64,000 nucleotides of DNA from Paenibacillus harenae. Its GTDB lineage: Bacteria; Bacillota; Bacilli; Paenibacillales; Paenibacillaceae. The notes beneath the pieces are model-generated. The model was not told the DNA's origin. It did no database searches and saw only the letters and a program-made list of their open reading frames with translations. Where the stretch lies: NCBI RefSeq assembly GCF_030812415.1, contig NZ_JAUSST010000007.1:186001-250000 (forward strand). The letters run 5' to 3'. A program made the translations under genes and the position numbers. Positions 33,038-40,307 of the stretch are shown here, piece by piece. Position 1 is the stretch's first letter. Each line of letters begins with the position of its first letter.

Positions 33038-33454
33038 TTATAACTTTTGCATTGCCGATTGAATTTTATCCCCGAACTTTTCAATCCTACCGCCATTGGC
33101 AAAATACACGACTAAAGCATTTTTTTGCTCATAATGTTCGATAGCCGTTAATGATGTTACCGAATACTTACCTTTTGATTTTGCATCTTTTACAGTCTTT
33201 TCCGAATCAAAAATATAAACGTAAATTGCTTCAGGTTTGGCATTTTCTTTTGAATTCGCAATACTGAACATGTATGGTTTAACATTTTCAAGAGCACCAT
33301 CTTCTCTTTGCCCCTCTGAAATTAATTCAGGACCTTCAGCACCAATTGCTTGAATAACATTTTCCAGGGTAACTTTACTATCTTCTTTTTCTTCGTTAGT
33401 GCAGCCTGTCATAACAACCACAAATGCAAGGAGTAAAATAATCATTAATTTCAT
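33038..33454 (-). CDS. Small lipoprotein, paralogue 2
   Basis: 138 residues. Lipobox VMTGC (Cys18), then a Glu/Lys-rich stretch and VTLENVIQAIGAEGPELI, EAIYVYIFDSEKTV and KNALVVYFANGG. Block order matches the lipoprotein gene at 32409-32849, with low overall identity. Own ribosome site (AAAAGGGG before ATG). A dispersed repeat unit lies between the two. Confidence 0.7.
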   Translation of the reverse strand: MKLMIILLLAFVVVMTGCTNEEKEDSKVTLENVIQAIGAEGPELISEGQREDGALENVKPYMFSIANSKENAKPEAIYVYIFDSEKTVKDAKSKGKYSVTSLTAIEHYEQKNALVVYFANGGRIEKFGDKIQSAMQKL

Positions 33455-33569
33455 TTCATATTCCCCTTTTTTCTTAGATGCTTCATAGACGTTCTGTTAG
33501 TAATGAATGTTACGTTCACCTGTTTGGAAATTAGAGTGGTACTGCTGTTCTGTTAAGCTATCCTGCCCG

Positions 33570-34094
33570 TTAGCTTAATACTGCCTTGATATTGTTCCAA
33601 GCGTAAACAACGTCCTTGTATTGTTCACCATTCACAATGGCGAGACCTTCACGTATATTACGTCCCCCCATAGCTTCATAAAAGCGACGGGATGCGAGGT
33701 TTCTTTCGAACACCATAACTAGCATGGAAACGATATTAATACTTATCAAATCTTCAACTAAAGCTCTAACTAGCTGCCGTCCAACCCCAACACCCTGATA
33801 TTCGCTTAGAATGTATATGGCATATATTTCTCCTTTGTATTTCTTATCTCCTTTCCGTTCTGGTCCACCCCAGATAAAACCGATAATTTGTCCTTGTTCA
33901 TCTTCCGCAACCAATAAGCTAACGTCTTTTGGAGGCTGGCTTAAGGCTTCTGTAAATCTAGGAGTAGACCACTCATGTGTCAAATTGTTTAGAAAATCCT
34001 GAGGAAGGATGCCAACATGCGATGATTTTAAGCTTTCAACATGCACATGTACAATGCCCTTAACGTCATCCAACACAGCGCTTCTAATGTTCAC
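33570..34094 (-). CDS. GNAT-family N-acetyltransferase
   Basis: 174 residues with the GNAT fold: MNIRSAVLDDVKGIVHVHVE, LLVAEDEQGQIIGFIWGG (strands 3-4), IYILSEYQGVGVGRQLVRAL (the acetyl-CoA Q/RxxGxG/A loop) and RNLASRRFYEAMGGRNI. It transfers acetyl from acetyl-CoA to an unknown amine. Stands alone. Confidence 0.9.
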   Translation of the reverse strand: MNIRSAVLDDVKGIVHVHVESLKSSHVGILPQDFLNNLTHEWSTPRFTEALSQPPKDVSLLVAEDEQGQIIGFIWGGPERKGDKKYKGEIYAIYILSEYQGVGVGRQLVRALVEDLISINIVSMLVMVFERNLASRRFYEAMGGRNIREGLAIVNGEQYKDVVYAWNNIKAVLS

Positions 34095-34138
34095 TGAACC
34101 ACCTCTACACAGCCATTTTACTTATATTACCACGCTAA

Positions 34139-34218
34139 TCTGTCCATTACTTCAATAAAAAAAGAGAAGCTGCTGTATAGCAAGCTCCTCCACTATCGTC
34201 TCCCGTTAGCTTAATGAG
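34139..34218. repeat. Dispersed stem-loop repeat unit
   Basis: CTGTCCATTACTTCAAT, a hairpin (GAAGCTGCTG with CAAGCTCCTC), then CTATCGTCTCCCGTTAGCTT and AATG. Same family as 32896-32990. Confidence 0.6.
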
Positions 34219-34224
34219 AGAACC

Positions 34225-34293
34225 TTATTTTTTTTCCAAATCCTCTAGTAAGGCCCACGTAATCTCAGGTTCATCTCCTACTAGGGTTATCAT
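34225..34293 (-). CDS. Possible 22-residue peptide
   Basis: ATG at 34293 preceded by a very strong ribosome site (AGGAGGAGCGA), reading MITLVGDEPEITWALLEDLE plus KK and a stop. It lies 17 bases after the HIT gene in the same direction. Acidic, no membrane segment. It could be a real small protein or the stub of a longer gene lost by deletion; nothing similar is recognised. Confidence 0.4.
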   Translation of the reverse strand: MITLVGDEPEITWALLEDLEKK

Positions 34294-34309
34294 TCGCTCC
34301 TCCTAGACC

Positions 34310-34792
34310 TTAAATGTTTTCCTTTATCCAAGAACGCAACTTATCAGCATAGAAAGAGCGTTCATCTGGATCGGACTGAGAACCCTTTGTCAGATAAAGT
34401 TGATCATTCACATATCTAGGGTAAACATGGAAATGATAATGCCACACGTCTTGATTGCCAGCAGGCTCATTATGTTGCCGCGTAGAAATCCCATCACATC
34501 CATATGTACTTTTCATTGCAAACGCTGTAAGCTGAGCCGCGCGGTGAATTTCAACAGCGTAATCCGCAGGGAGTTCAAAGATGTTCTCGAAATGTTGATT
34601 AGGGACAACAAGAACATGTCCTTTATTGTTTGGCCACCATTTGCTCGCTATAAATGCCGTTACCTTTTCATTCTGATAGATGATATCCCTTTGTTTTGTT
34701 CCCTGATTAGGTCGCTCGATACCCGAAACACGACAAAATGGACATTCGTATCCTTCGGGCTTATGTGAAAATGATGCTGTCATCTTTCTCAT
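34310..34792 (-). CDS. HIT-family protein
   Basis: 160 residues. An N-terminal CPFC and the histidine triad WHYHFHVYP (His118, His120, His122) mark the HIT superfamily of nucleotide hydrolases and transferases; GHVLVVPNQHFENIFEL is the usual preceding block. Substrates in this family are dinucleoside polyphosphates or nucleoside phosphoramidates. ATG at 34792 follows AAAGGAG. Confidence 0.9.
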   Translation of the reverse strand: MRKMTASFSHKPEGYECPFCRVSGIERPNQGTKQRDIIYQNEKVTAFIASKWWPNNKGHVLVVPNQHFENIFELPADYAVEIHRAAQLTAFAMKSTYGCDGISTRQHNEPAGNQDVWHYHFHVYPRYVNDQLYLTKGSQSDPDERSFYADKLRSWIKENI

Positions 34793-34844
34793 TCAACTCC
34801 TTTCATATTTCTCAGCTATTAGACGCAGGCAACTTCTGTTCGTT

Positions 34845-34940
34845 GCGTTATTCTGCCAGTTAGTTCAATGAAAAACGGCAGCCGATCATGGCCAGCTGCC
34901 GTATGTTGATGTTGAACTACCGTTTCCCGTTAGCGCAACG
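34845..34940. repeat. Dispersed stem-loop repeat, full unit
   Basis: TTCTGCCAGTTAGTTCAATG, hairpin ACGGCAGCCGATC / GGCCAGCTGCCGT, then GAACTACCGTTTCCCGTTAG and CGCAACG. Confidence 0.7.
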
Positions 34941-34945
34941 ATAAA

Positions 34946-35233
34946 TTATGGTACAAAAATTTGTCTCATATTCGGTGTAATGCAAAAACAATCATCAAGT
35001 TCTTCTTCGACTAATGACCAATATAATATCGTTTTTCTGTGTAAATCCATATCGCGAACTAAATGTTTCTTTATATTCTCCCAGGTACTCTCTTGGAAAT
35101 TACCTTCGCTTAAATAGTTATCATAAGAAGAAATGATCAAGCTCATCAGAGCGAACTTTTCATCATGGTTCAGATCAGCAGTTTCATAAAATGAAATAAA
35201 CTCAATAACTCTAGATGGAATTGGCAACTTCAT
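34946..35233 (-). CDS. Small acidic protein, unknown
   Basis: 95 residues, soluble, rich in Glu and Asp (PSRVIEFISFYETADLNHDE, LVEEELDDCFCITPNM). It overlaps the preceding small ORF by 23 bases. The pair resembles the small immunity-like genes found as debris of contact-toxin loci in Bacillales, but no toxin is nearby and I cannot name a family. Confidence 0.55.
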   Translation of the reverse strand: MKLPIPSRVIEFISFYETADLNHDEKFALMSLIISSYDNYLSEGNFQESTWENIKKHLVRDMDLHRKTILYWSLVEEELDDCFCITPNMRQIFVP

Positions 35234-35336
35234 GTTCCCAATCCTGTGAAAACTGATCTATTTCCGGAAGCCCTAATTTGTCGTTAAGACTATCTATAGC
35301 CCTCCTAGTAATAAAAAACTCATTAGGATTATTCAA
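35211..35336 (-). CDS. Possible 41-residue protein overlapping the next gene
   Basis: TTG at 35336 preceded by CTGGAGG 7 bases upstream. It reads MNNPNEFFITRRAIDSLNDK, then LGLPEIDQFSQDWEHEVANSI and TAG, overlapping the start of the following gene by 23 bases in another frame. The overlap and ribosome site suggest coupled translation of two small proteins. Confidence 0.45.
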   Translation of the reverse strand: MNNPNEFFITRRAIDSLNDKLGLPEIDQFSQDWEHEVANSI

Positions 35337-35430
35337 GCCGTTTCCTCCAGTTTATCTAATACAACGAAATTAAAGGGCGCTTGAACGGTTACCCTTCGAT
35401 GATTATTCTGATTATTCCCAACCTGCATCT

Positions 35431-35583
35431 TTATTCCTCCGTTTGGTTTCGCAGCATAAACGTGGTTGTCAGTTCCATTTCCCATTCCCCTTGCACTTCA
35501 AGACCAATAACGAGAAAAAACTCTTTAGCGGCAGAGAAATCATTTACGATTACACCCACATGATCTATCCTATGGATCTTCAA
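35431..35583 (-). pseudogene. VOC-family (glyoxalase-like) N-terminal fragment
   Basis: TTG at 35583 with GGAG upstream, reading MKIHRIDHVGVIVNDFSAAK, EFFLVIGLEVQGEWEMELTT and ending ...LRNQTEE. This is the first beta-alpha-beta module of a vicinal-oxygen-chelate protein. Only 50 of the usual 120-150 residues remain before a stop, so it is probably a remnant. Confidence 0.65.
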
Positions 35584-35635
35584 ATCTCATATCTCCATGT
35601 TCCTGTTTTTTGATTAGGGGTACTACGTCATTAAC

Positions 35636-35728
35636 GGAGTCTGCCAGTTACTTCAACGAACAAAGGCAACCGATCGTATTGTCGGCTGCCTTCAAGTCGT
35701 GTTTAAGCTATCGTACCGATAGTGCAAA
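35636..35728. repeat. Dispersed stem-loop repeat unit
   Basis: GAGTCTGCCAGTTACTTCAA, hairpin AAAGGCAACCGATCG / GTCGGCTGCCTT, then TTTAAGCTATCGTACCGATA. A diverged member of the same family. Confidence 0.6.
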
Positions 35729-35758
35729 GAATTTTTAAAACACGAAGCCCTCGTACAA

Positions 35759-36247
35759 CTAAACACGCCTTTGAAGCTTGACATTACATTCTGACGTTGT
35801 CGCAGTGACGTACTCTATATAATTCACAGAGCCGTTAAAGTTCAAATAAGCTTCATAACGCATGCGGATTGCGGGTAAAGTAATCAAATCCAGCACATTT
35901 TCCTTTGGAACCCACCTGCACTCGCTCGTTTCATCGGAAGTAGCTAACTCTCCACCAACAGCTTTGCACACGAAATCAAACATGACCTTCGTAGGAACAT
36001 CAGTCACACCGTCATACCACTTATGGATCGCTGTATTCGAGACAACACTAATTAAATGGCTAACAGTGGCGTCTATTCCACTTTCCTCTTTGATTTCACG
36101 AATCACGCCAGCAATCAGGTTTTCTCCAACTTCAGTTATCCCACCAGGATACACCCAACCGTCGTCATGGGCTTTTACTAATAGGATATTTCCATCGCCA
36201 TCTTCTACAATTCCGCCTGCCGATACAATATGTGTCGGAAACGCCAT
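35759..36247 (-). CDS. Nudix hydrolase
   Basis: 162 residues with a complete Nudix box GITEVGENLIAGVIREIKEE (from Gly36; Glu42, Arg50, Glu51, Glu54, Glu55 and Gly57). It should cleave a nucleoside diphosphate linked to another moiety, with metal bound by the box glutamates. Stands alone, ATG preceded by TAGGAGG. Confidence 0.9.
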   Translation of the reverse strand: MAFPTHIVSAGGIVEDGDGNILLVKAHDDGWVYPGGITEVGENLIAGVIREIKEESGIDATVSHLISVVSNTAIHKWYDGVTDVPTKVMFDFVCKAVGGELATSDETSECRWVPKENVLDLITLPAIRMRYEAYLNFNGSVNYIEYVTATTSECNVKLQRRV

Positions 36248-36317
36248 TTCACGACCTCCTAGTACTGTAAAATTGTTTATTTATTCCACATGATTATATG
36301 TTTATTAATATTGAAAA

Positions 36318-37181
36318 CTAATTGCCGGGCAGTTGGATGCCTCGCCAGCCTCTTACATCGCATTGGCCATATTCATTATCACCCACAGCAACCACCGTGC
36401 CGTCCGATTTAAGGCCGATAGTATGAGCGCAACCCGTCGCAACCGCCACAATATCGCGCCAGCCACTTACATTGCATTGGCCATATTCATTCCATCCCAC
36501 AGCCGCCACCGTGCCGTCCGATTTAAGGCCGATGGTATGATGACTACCCGCCGCAATCGCCACAATACCGCGCCAACCGCTAACATCGCATTGGTCATGC
36601 TTATTCAAACCCACAGCCGCGACCGTGCCGTCCGATTTAAGCAAGGCGGTATGAAGGTAACCCGCCGCTACCGCCACTATGTCGCGCCAGCCGCTTACAT
36701 TGCATTGGCCATACCGATTATTACCCACAGCTACCACCGTGCCGTCCGATTTAAGCCCGACGGTATGCCAGTCGCCCGCCGCGACCGCCACCATATCACG
36801 CCAGCCGCTTACATTGCATTCACCTTCATTATTTCGGCCCACCGCTACCACCGTGCCATCCGATTTAAGCCCGACGGTACGACGCCAACCCGCCGCAACC
36901 GCTACGATATCGCGCCAGTCGTTTACATCGCATTGGTCATGCTTATTCCAACCCGCAGCCGCCACAGTACTGTCCGATTTAAGACCGACTGTATGAGCAT
37001 TACCCGTGTTCGTCGCCATATGAACATTACCAGCCGCGACCGCCACAATATCGCTCCAGCCTCCTACATCACATTGGCCATATTTATTATCGCCCACAGC
37101 TGTCACCGTGCCGTCCAATTTAAGCCCGACGGTATGACGACGGCCCGCCGCTATGGTTTCTTTAGGCCAGCGTTTCACCAT
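36318..37181 (-). CDS. RCC1-type beta-propeller repeat protein, seven repeats
   Basis: About 287 residues from ATG 37181 (AGGAGGAATGAC upstream; the frame opens 13 codons earlier). It consists almost wholly of seven units of about 38 residues with the pattern HTVGLKSDGTVVAVG, then NxYGQCNVSGWRDIVAVAAG, as in RCC1/ATS1 propellers. One unit carries an insertion of about 12 residues (NVHMATNTGN). There is no signal peptide and no added domain. The repeats are nearly identical at the DNA level (114-bp period), suggesting recent unit turnover. The role is unknown; such propellers are usually binding platforms. Confidence 0.85.
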   Translation of the reverse strand: MVKRWPKETIAAGRRHTVGLKLDGTVTAVGDNKYGQCDVGGWSDIVAVAAGNVHMATNTGNAHTVGLKSDSTVAAAGWNKHDQCDVNDWRDIVAVAAGWRRTVGLKSDGTVVAVGRNNEGECNVSGWRDMVAVAAGDWHTVGLKSDGTVVAVGNNRYGQCNVSGWRDIVAVAAGYLHTALLKSDGTVAAVGLNKHDQCDVSGWRGIVAIAAGSHHTIGLKSDGTVAAVGWNEYGQCNVSGWRDIVAVATGCAHTIGLKSDGTVVAVGDNEYGQCDVRGWRGIQLPGN

Positions 37182-37347
37182 GTCATTCCTCCTCGTATTC
37201 TTTTCTTTCCATCCGCTCATATTTGATCATACAACATTCATGCAAGATTTCGTTTCGTATTCCTTGAACCCTTGCGCAGAAACCTAATATTTCGTTTAAT
37301 ATTGTTGTAGAAGTTTAAGGTTTAACTTAAAGGAAAGGTGAGCAACA

Positions 37348-38043
37348 ATGGGAATCAGTTATGCGCCAAAGCAGATTGCCAAGAAACTTAGCGTTAGCAC
37401 GACCACCTTGCGACGATATGAAGAACTTGACTTGGTACCCGACGTACCGCGAACAGCAAGTAAAAGAAGATGTTACACATCGTTCCATGTTCAAGCATTC
37501 GTTGCCTTACGCGCTTTAATCAAGGGATACGATATTCCTGTCGTTTACGATGTCATGAGGTTAATAAAGAAAGGCCACAGAGAACAGGCTCTATGGTTAG
37601 TCAATCTACAGCAATACAACATTCAAACAGAAAAGCAACGAATCGAAGAGGTCATAAGCCTGATTCGAAAAACCGATTTCTCTAGTTATAGAAACATATT
37701 GATAACGGAAGACATGAGAATCGGGGAGGTTGCCGCTATAGCTGGCGTTAATCCATCCGCTATTCGACATTGGGAAAAGGAGAGGCTAATACGCTCTGAG
37801 AGGAATCCGGAAAACGGATACAGGGTCTTTACACAGCGAGAATTAAAAAAAATTATTATTATCAGCAGTTTAAGGAAGACAGTCTATTCCATTGAGAGAA
37901 TGAAACCGTTACTTGAAGCCTTAGAGACACAAGATTTAACTGCTGTCGAACACTCTTTCCAGGTAACTCTGCAGAAGTTAAATGAACAATTGGCAAATCA
38001 ATTGAAGGGCATATCAGAAATGATGAGATACATAGACAATTAG
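37348..38043 (+). CDS. Regulator with two MerR-type DNA-binding domains
   Basis: 231 residues. Residues 5-75 form a MerR helix-turn-helix plus wing (YAPKQIAKKLSVSTTTLRRY, EELDLVPDVPRTASKRRCYT). Residues 122-190 form a second one (MRIGEVAAIAGVNPSAIRHW, EKERLIRSERNPENGYRVFT). A short helical tail (VTLQKLNEQLANQLKG) may dimerise. No effector domain or metal cysteines are seen. Standard MerR proteins have a single domain and bind as dimers, so a tandem arrangement could read a pseudo-palindrome as a monomer. RBS AAAGGAAAGGTG precedes ATG 37348. The target is unknown; the neighbouring RCC1 gene is divergent. Confidence 0.85.
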   Translation: MGISYAPKQIAKKLSVSTTTLRRYEELDLVPDVPRTASKRRCYTSFHVQAFVALRALIKGYDIPVVYDVMRLIKKGHREQALWLVNLQQYNIQTEKQRIEEVISLIRKTDFSSYRNILITEDMRIGEVAAIAGVNPSAIRHWEKERLIRSERNPENGYRVFTQRELKKIIIISSLRKTVYSIERMKPLLEALETQDLTAVEHSFQVTLQKLNEQLANQLKGISEMMRYIDN

Positions 38044-38216
38044 CAGTCGTCCCGTAATATGAAGTCATGACATGGATCTGCATGAAAACCATGTCATCGT
38101 TCATCACCGCAACCGTAGATACAATGAATAACAGATTGACCGTTACGCTCAGCATAAGTCTAATATGGAAATACCCCTACATATGCGGGACTATTGTTTG
38201 TTAAAGTACAAACGGT

Positions 38217-38256
38217 AAAAAAGACGGATCACGATGTAGACCGAGATCCGTCTTTT
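38217..38256 (-). terminator. Terminator after the aldo/keto reductase genes
   Basis: Stem AAAAGACGGATC with GATCCGTCTTTT and a T-rich tail on the minus strand, just past the stop of the reductase remnant. Confidence 0.75.
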
Positions 38257-38258
38257 GC

Positions 38259-38484
38259 TTAGTGTCCGATAACCGGGTGCGGTAAATAAGGCTCTTCAAG
38301 GTACGCGGTTTCGTCTTCATCCAGTTTCATCGGCCATGCGGCGCGGCGTCCTCCAAGTGATGCGGCTAGGTCGCGCCTAAGATCGGCGCGGTAATGAATT
38401 CTTTCTGAAGTACCCACGCAAGCGCCACTTGCACATGCGGAACGTCCGCTTCGCGGCGACTTCGGCAACTCTCTCTATAACCTA
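38259..38484 (-). pseudogene. Aldo/keto reductase, C-terminal remnant
   Basis: Pieces in two frames: VIERVAEVAAKR, a missing base, VPHVQVALAWVLQKEFITAP, ILGAT, a TAG, HHLEDA, then KLDEDETAYLEEPYLPHPVI and GH. It parallels the end of the intact reductase next door (VPRVQIALAWLLQKEPVTAP, then TLTQDEMASLEELYVPHRVV), so it is the decayed 3' end of a tandem duplicate. Confidence 0.8.
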
Positions 38485-38489
38485 CTGTC

Positions 38490-39470
38490 TTACTGCGGGC
38501 CGACTACTCGGTGGGGCACATAGAGTTCTTCTAGCGACGCCATTTCATCCTGCGTTAACGTAATCGCAAGAGCACCTACCGCCTCTTCGAGTTGGGCTAT
38601 TTTTGTAGCACCAATTATTGGAGCTGTCACCGGCTCTTTCTGCAACAACCAGGCAAGTGCGATTTGAACACGGGGAACACCGCGTTTTTCTGCGATTTCA
38701 GCTACCCGATCTGCAATGACTCGGTCAACATTTGCAGTTGCATCGTATTTCCATTTCTGAGCTTGGTCGGTTTCGGAACGATGGGTTGTTTCGGACCAAT
38801 CACGCGCCAATCTACCTGAAGCGAGAGGACTATATGGGATAACGCCGATTTTTTCTTCCTTGCAAAGCGGCATCATCTCCCGCTCTTCTTCACGGTATAT
38901 AAGGTTTAGATGATTTTGCATGGATACAAACCGGGTCCATCCATGTTGTTCGGCTACATGTAACGCCTTTAGAAACTGCCAGGCATACATGGCAGATGCT
39001 CCGATGTATCTTGCTTTACCTGCCTTCACCACGTCATGCAAGGCTTCCATCGTCTCTTCAATCGGCGTATTGTAATCCCAGCGGTGAATCTGGTACAGAT
39101 CCACATAATCTGTTCCTAGTCTCTTAAGGCTCTTATCCATCTCGCTCATGATTGCTTTTCGGGAAAGGCCAGCACCATTTGGCCCTTCATGCATTCTGAA
39201 ATGAACTTTCGTCGCGATAACGATTTCATCTCGATTGGCATAATCCTTCAAAGCCCGCCCTACAATTTCTTCGCTTGATCCGATTGAATAAATATTCGCC
39301 GTATCGAAAAAATTGATGCCTAGATCCAAAGCCCTTTTAATAATCGGTCGACTCTTCTCTTCATCAAGCACCCAAGGGTGTGTCCACCGCTCGGCTTCAC
39401 CAAAGCTCATACAACCAAGACAGATCCGAGATACATCCAAGCCTGTATTTCCTAGTTTCGCATATTCCAT
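38490..39470 (-). CDS. Aldo/keto reductase
   Basis: 326 residues of TIM-barrel AKR. Catalytic set: Asp56 and Tyr61 (FFDTANIYS), Lys88 (ATKVH), His129 (LYQIHRWD). The C-terminal NADPH-binding segment is APIIGATKIAQLEEAV. It reduces aldehydes or ketones with NADPH; the physiological substrate is unknown. Its promoter carries a MerR-type 19-bp spacer dyad and lies directly after a MerR gene, matching the AdhR-type aldehyde-stress arrangement of Bacillus. Confidence 0.92.
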   Translation of the reverse strand: MEYAKLGNTGLDVSRICLGCMSFGEAERWTHPWVLDEEKSRPIIKRALDLGINFFDTANIYSIGSSEEIVGRALKDYANRDEIVIATKVHFRMHEGPNGAGLSRKAIMSEMDKSLKRLGTDYVDLYQIHRWDYNTPIEETMEALHDVVKAGKARYIGASAMYAWQFLKALHVAEQHGWTRFVSMQNHLNLIYREEEREMMPLCKEEKIGVIPYSPLASGRLARDWSETTHRSETDQAQKWKYDATANVDRVIADRVAEIAEKRGVPRVQIALAWLLQKEPVTAPIIGATKIAQLEEAVGALAITLTQDEMASLEELYVPHRVVGPQ

Positions 39471-39550
39471 CCGATTCCCCTGCTTTCCAAGTCGTATTAT
39501 TCTTTCAAATGATGTTCTCCCCGATGACTGTTTTCCTCTTGACCGTCTAT

Positions 39551-39581
39551 ATTATCCCACTTGGAGTTAACTCAAAGTCAA
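39551..39581 (-). promoter_or_regulatory. MerR-controlled promoter of the aldo/keto reductase
   Basis: Minus strand: -35 TTGACT (39576-39581) and -10 GATAAT (39551-39556), separated by 19 bases that hold the dyad ACTTGGAGTTAACTCAAAGT (39559-39578). An over-long 19-bp spacer with a central dyad is the hallmark of MerR activation. Confidence 0.85.
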
Positions 39582-39588
39582 GACAAGA

Positions 39589-39975
39589 TTATTTCTCAAG
39601 ATTGTTTAGTAATTTTTCTTTTTCCCCTACGGTCTGTTCGTACCTTTCGATTTTGGAATCGAGACGTTCCAACGTTTTCTTCATGTCTCCCATTTTTGCG
39701 AATAGCAAATCGCGCTGCTCCTTTAAGAGCTCTTTTCTAGCCTCAAGGGTTTCATCGCCTAGTTGAAACAATCCTACATACTCGATTAACGCTTCGATTG
39801 GAAGGCCCGCGGTTCGCATGCATTTAATGAATTCGACCCATTTTAGGTTATCTTCCGTGTAATTCCTTACTCCGCTATTATTTCGGTTTACAGGAGGAAT
39901 CAGTCCGATTCGTTCATAATAGCGGAGTGTGTCTTGCGACAGCTCATATTTGGCGCTTACTTCTGCCATTCTCAT
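39589..39975 (-). CDS. MerR-family regulator (AdhR-like)
   Basis: 128 residues. HTH MRMAEVSAKYELSQDTLRYY, wing GLIPPVNRNNSGVRNYTEDN, then a long dimerisation helix (DETLEARKELLKEQRDLLFA and following). No cysteine cluster is present for metal sensing except a single Cys in FIKCMRTAGLPIEAL, the position used by AdhR-type aldehyde sensors. It has its own 19-bp-spacer promoter and a second one for the reductase downstream. Confidence 0.9.
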   Translation of the reverse strand: MRMAEVSAKYELSQDTLRYYERIGLIPPVNRNNSGVRNYTEDNLKWVEFIKCMRTAGLPIEALIEYVGLFQLGDETLEARKELLKEQRDLLFAKMGDMKKTLERLDSKIERYEQTVGEKEKLLNNLEK

Positions 39976-40048
39976 GGGGCTTGCCCTCCTTCTATTCTAT
40001 AGAAACACCAAATAGGCTGATTTCTAAGCGTATTACTCCCACCCGTTA

Positions 40049-40079
40049 AGTTTACAGTCTGGAGTCCACTCCATGTCAA
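40049..40079 (-). promoter_or_regulatory. MerR autoregulated promoter
   Basis: -35 TTGACA (40074-40079) and -10 TAAACT (40049-40054) with a 19-bp spacer containing the inverted repeat GGAGTCCACTCC (40061-40072), about 75 bases before the MerR start. Confidence 0.7.
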
Positions 40080-40225
40080 TACGCAGCCAGAGGTTAACTG
40101 CATATGCACAAAGGGGATGGTGGTTAAGAATGAAATGCCTGATCCACCTCGTCTCAGGGCAGAACAAGTGGGGATCTTGACTGAGCGGATAGTATAAGGC
40201 TCCTAATTAGTCGCCATGCGTGGCA

Positions 40226-40266
40226 CACAAAAAGAAGCTGAACCGATATGTAATCGATCCAGCTTC
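40226..40266 (-). terminator. Terminator of the ABC exporter operon
   Basis: Outer stem GAAGCTG (40234-40240) with CAGCTTC (40260-40266), inner stem CGAT/ATCG, followed by a T5 run in minus sense. Lies about 40 bases past the stop at 40308. Confidence 0.7.
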
Positions 40267-40307
40267 CGACTCGTCTCTTTAAAGTTTTATTCGAGCGTAG
40301 GTCTCTG

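Noticed and set aside
36318..37181. Regular 114-bp repeats that might suggest a repeat array such as CRISPR
   Set aside because: They encode an uninterrupted RCC1-type protein, the units are too long and adjoin without spacers, and no cas gene is in the window.
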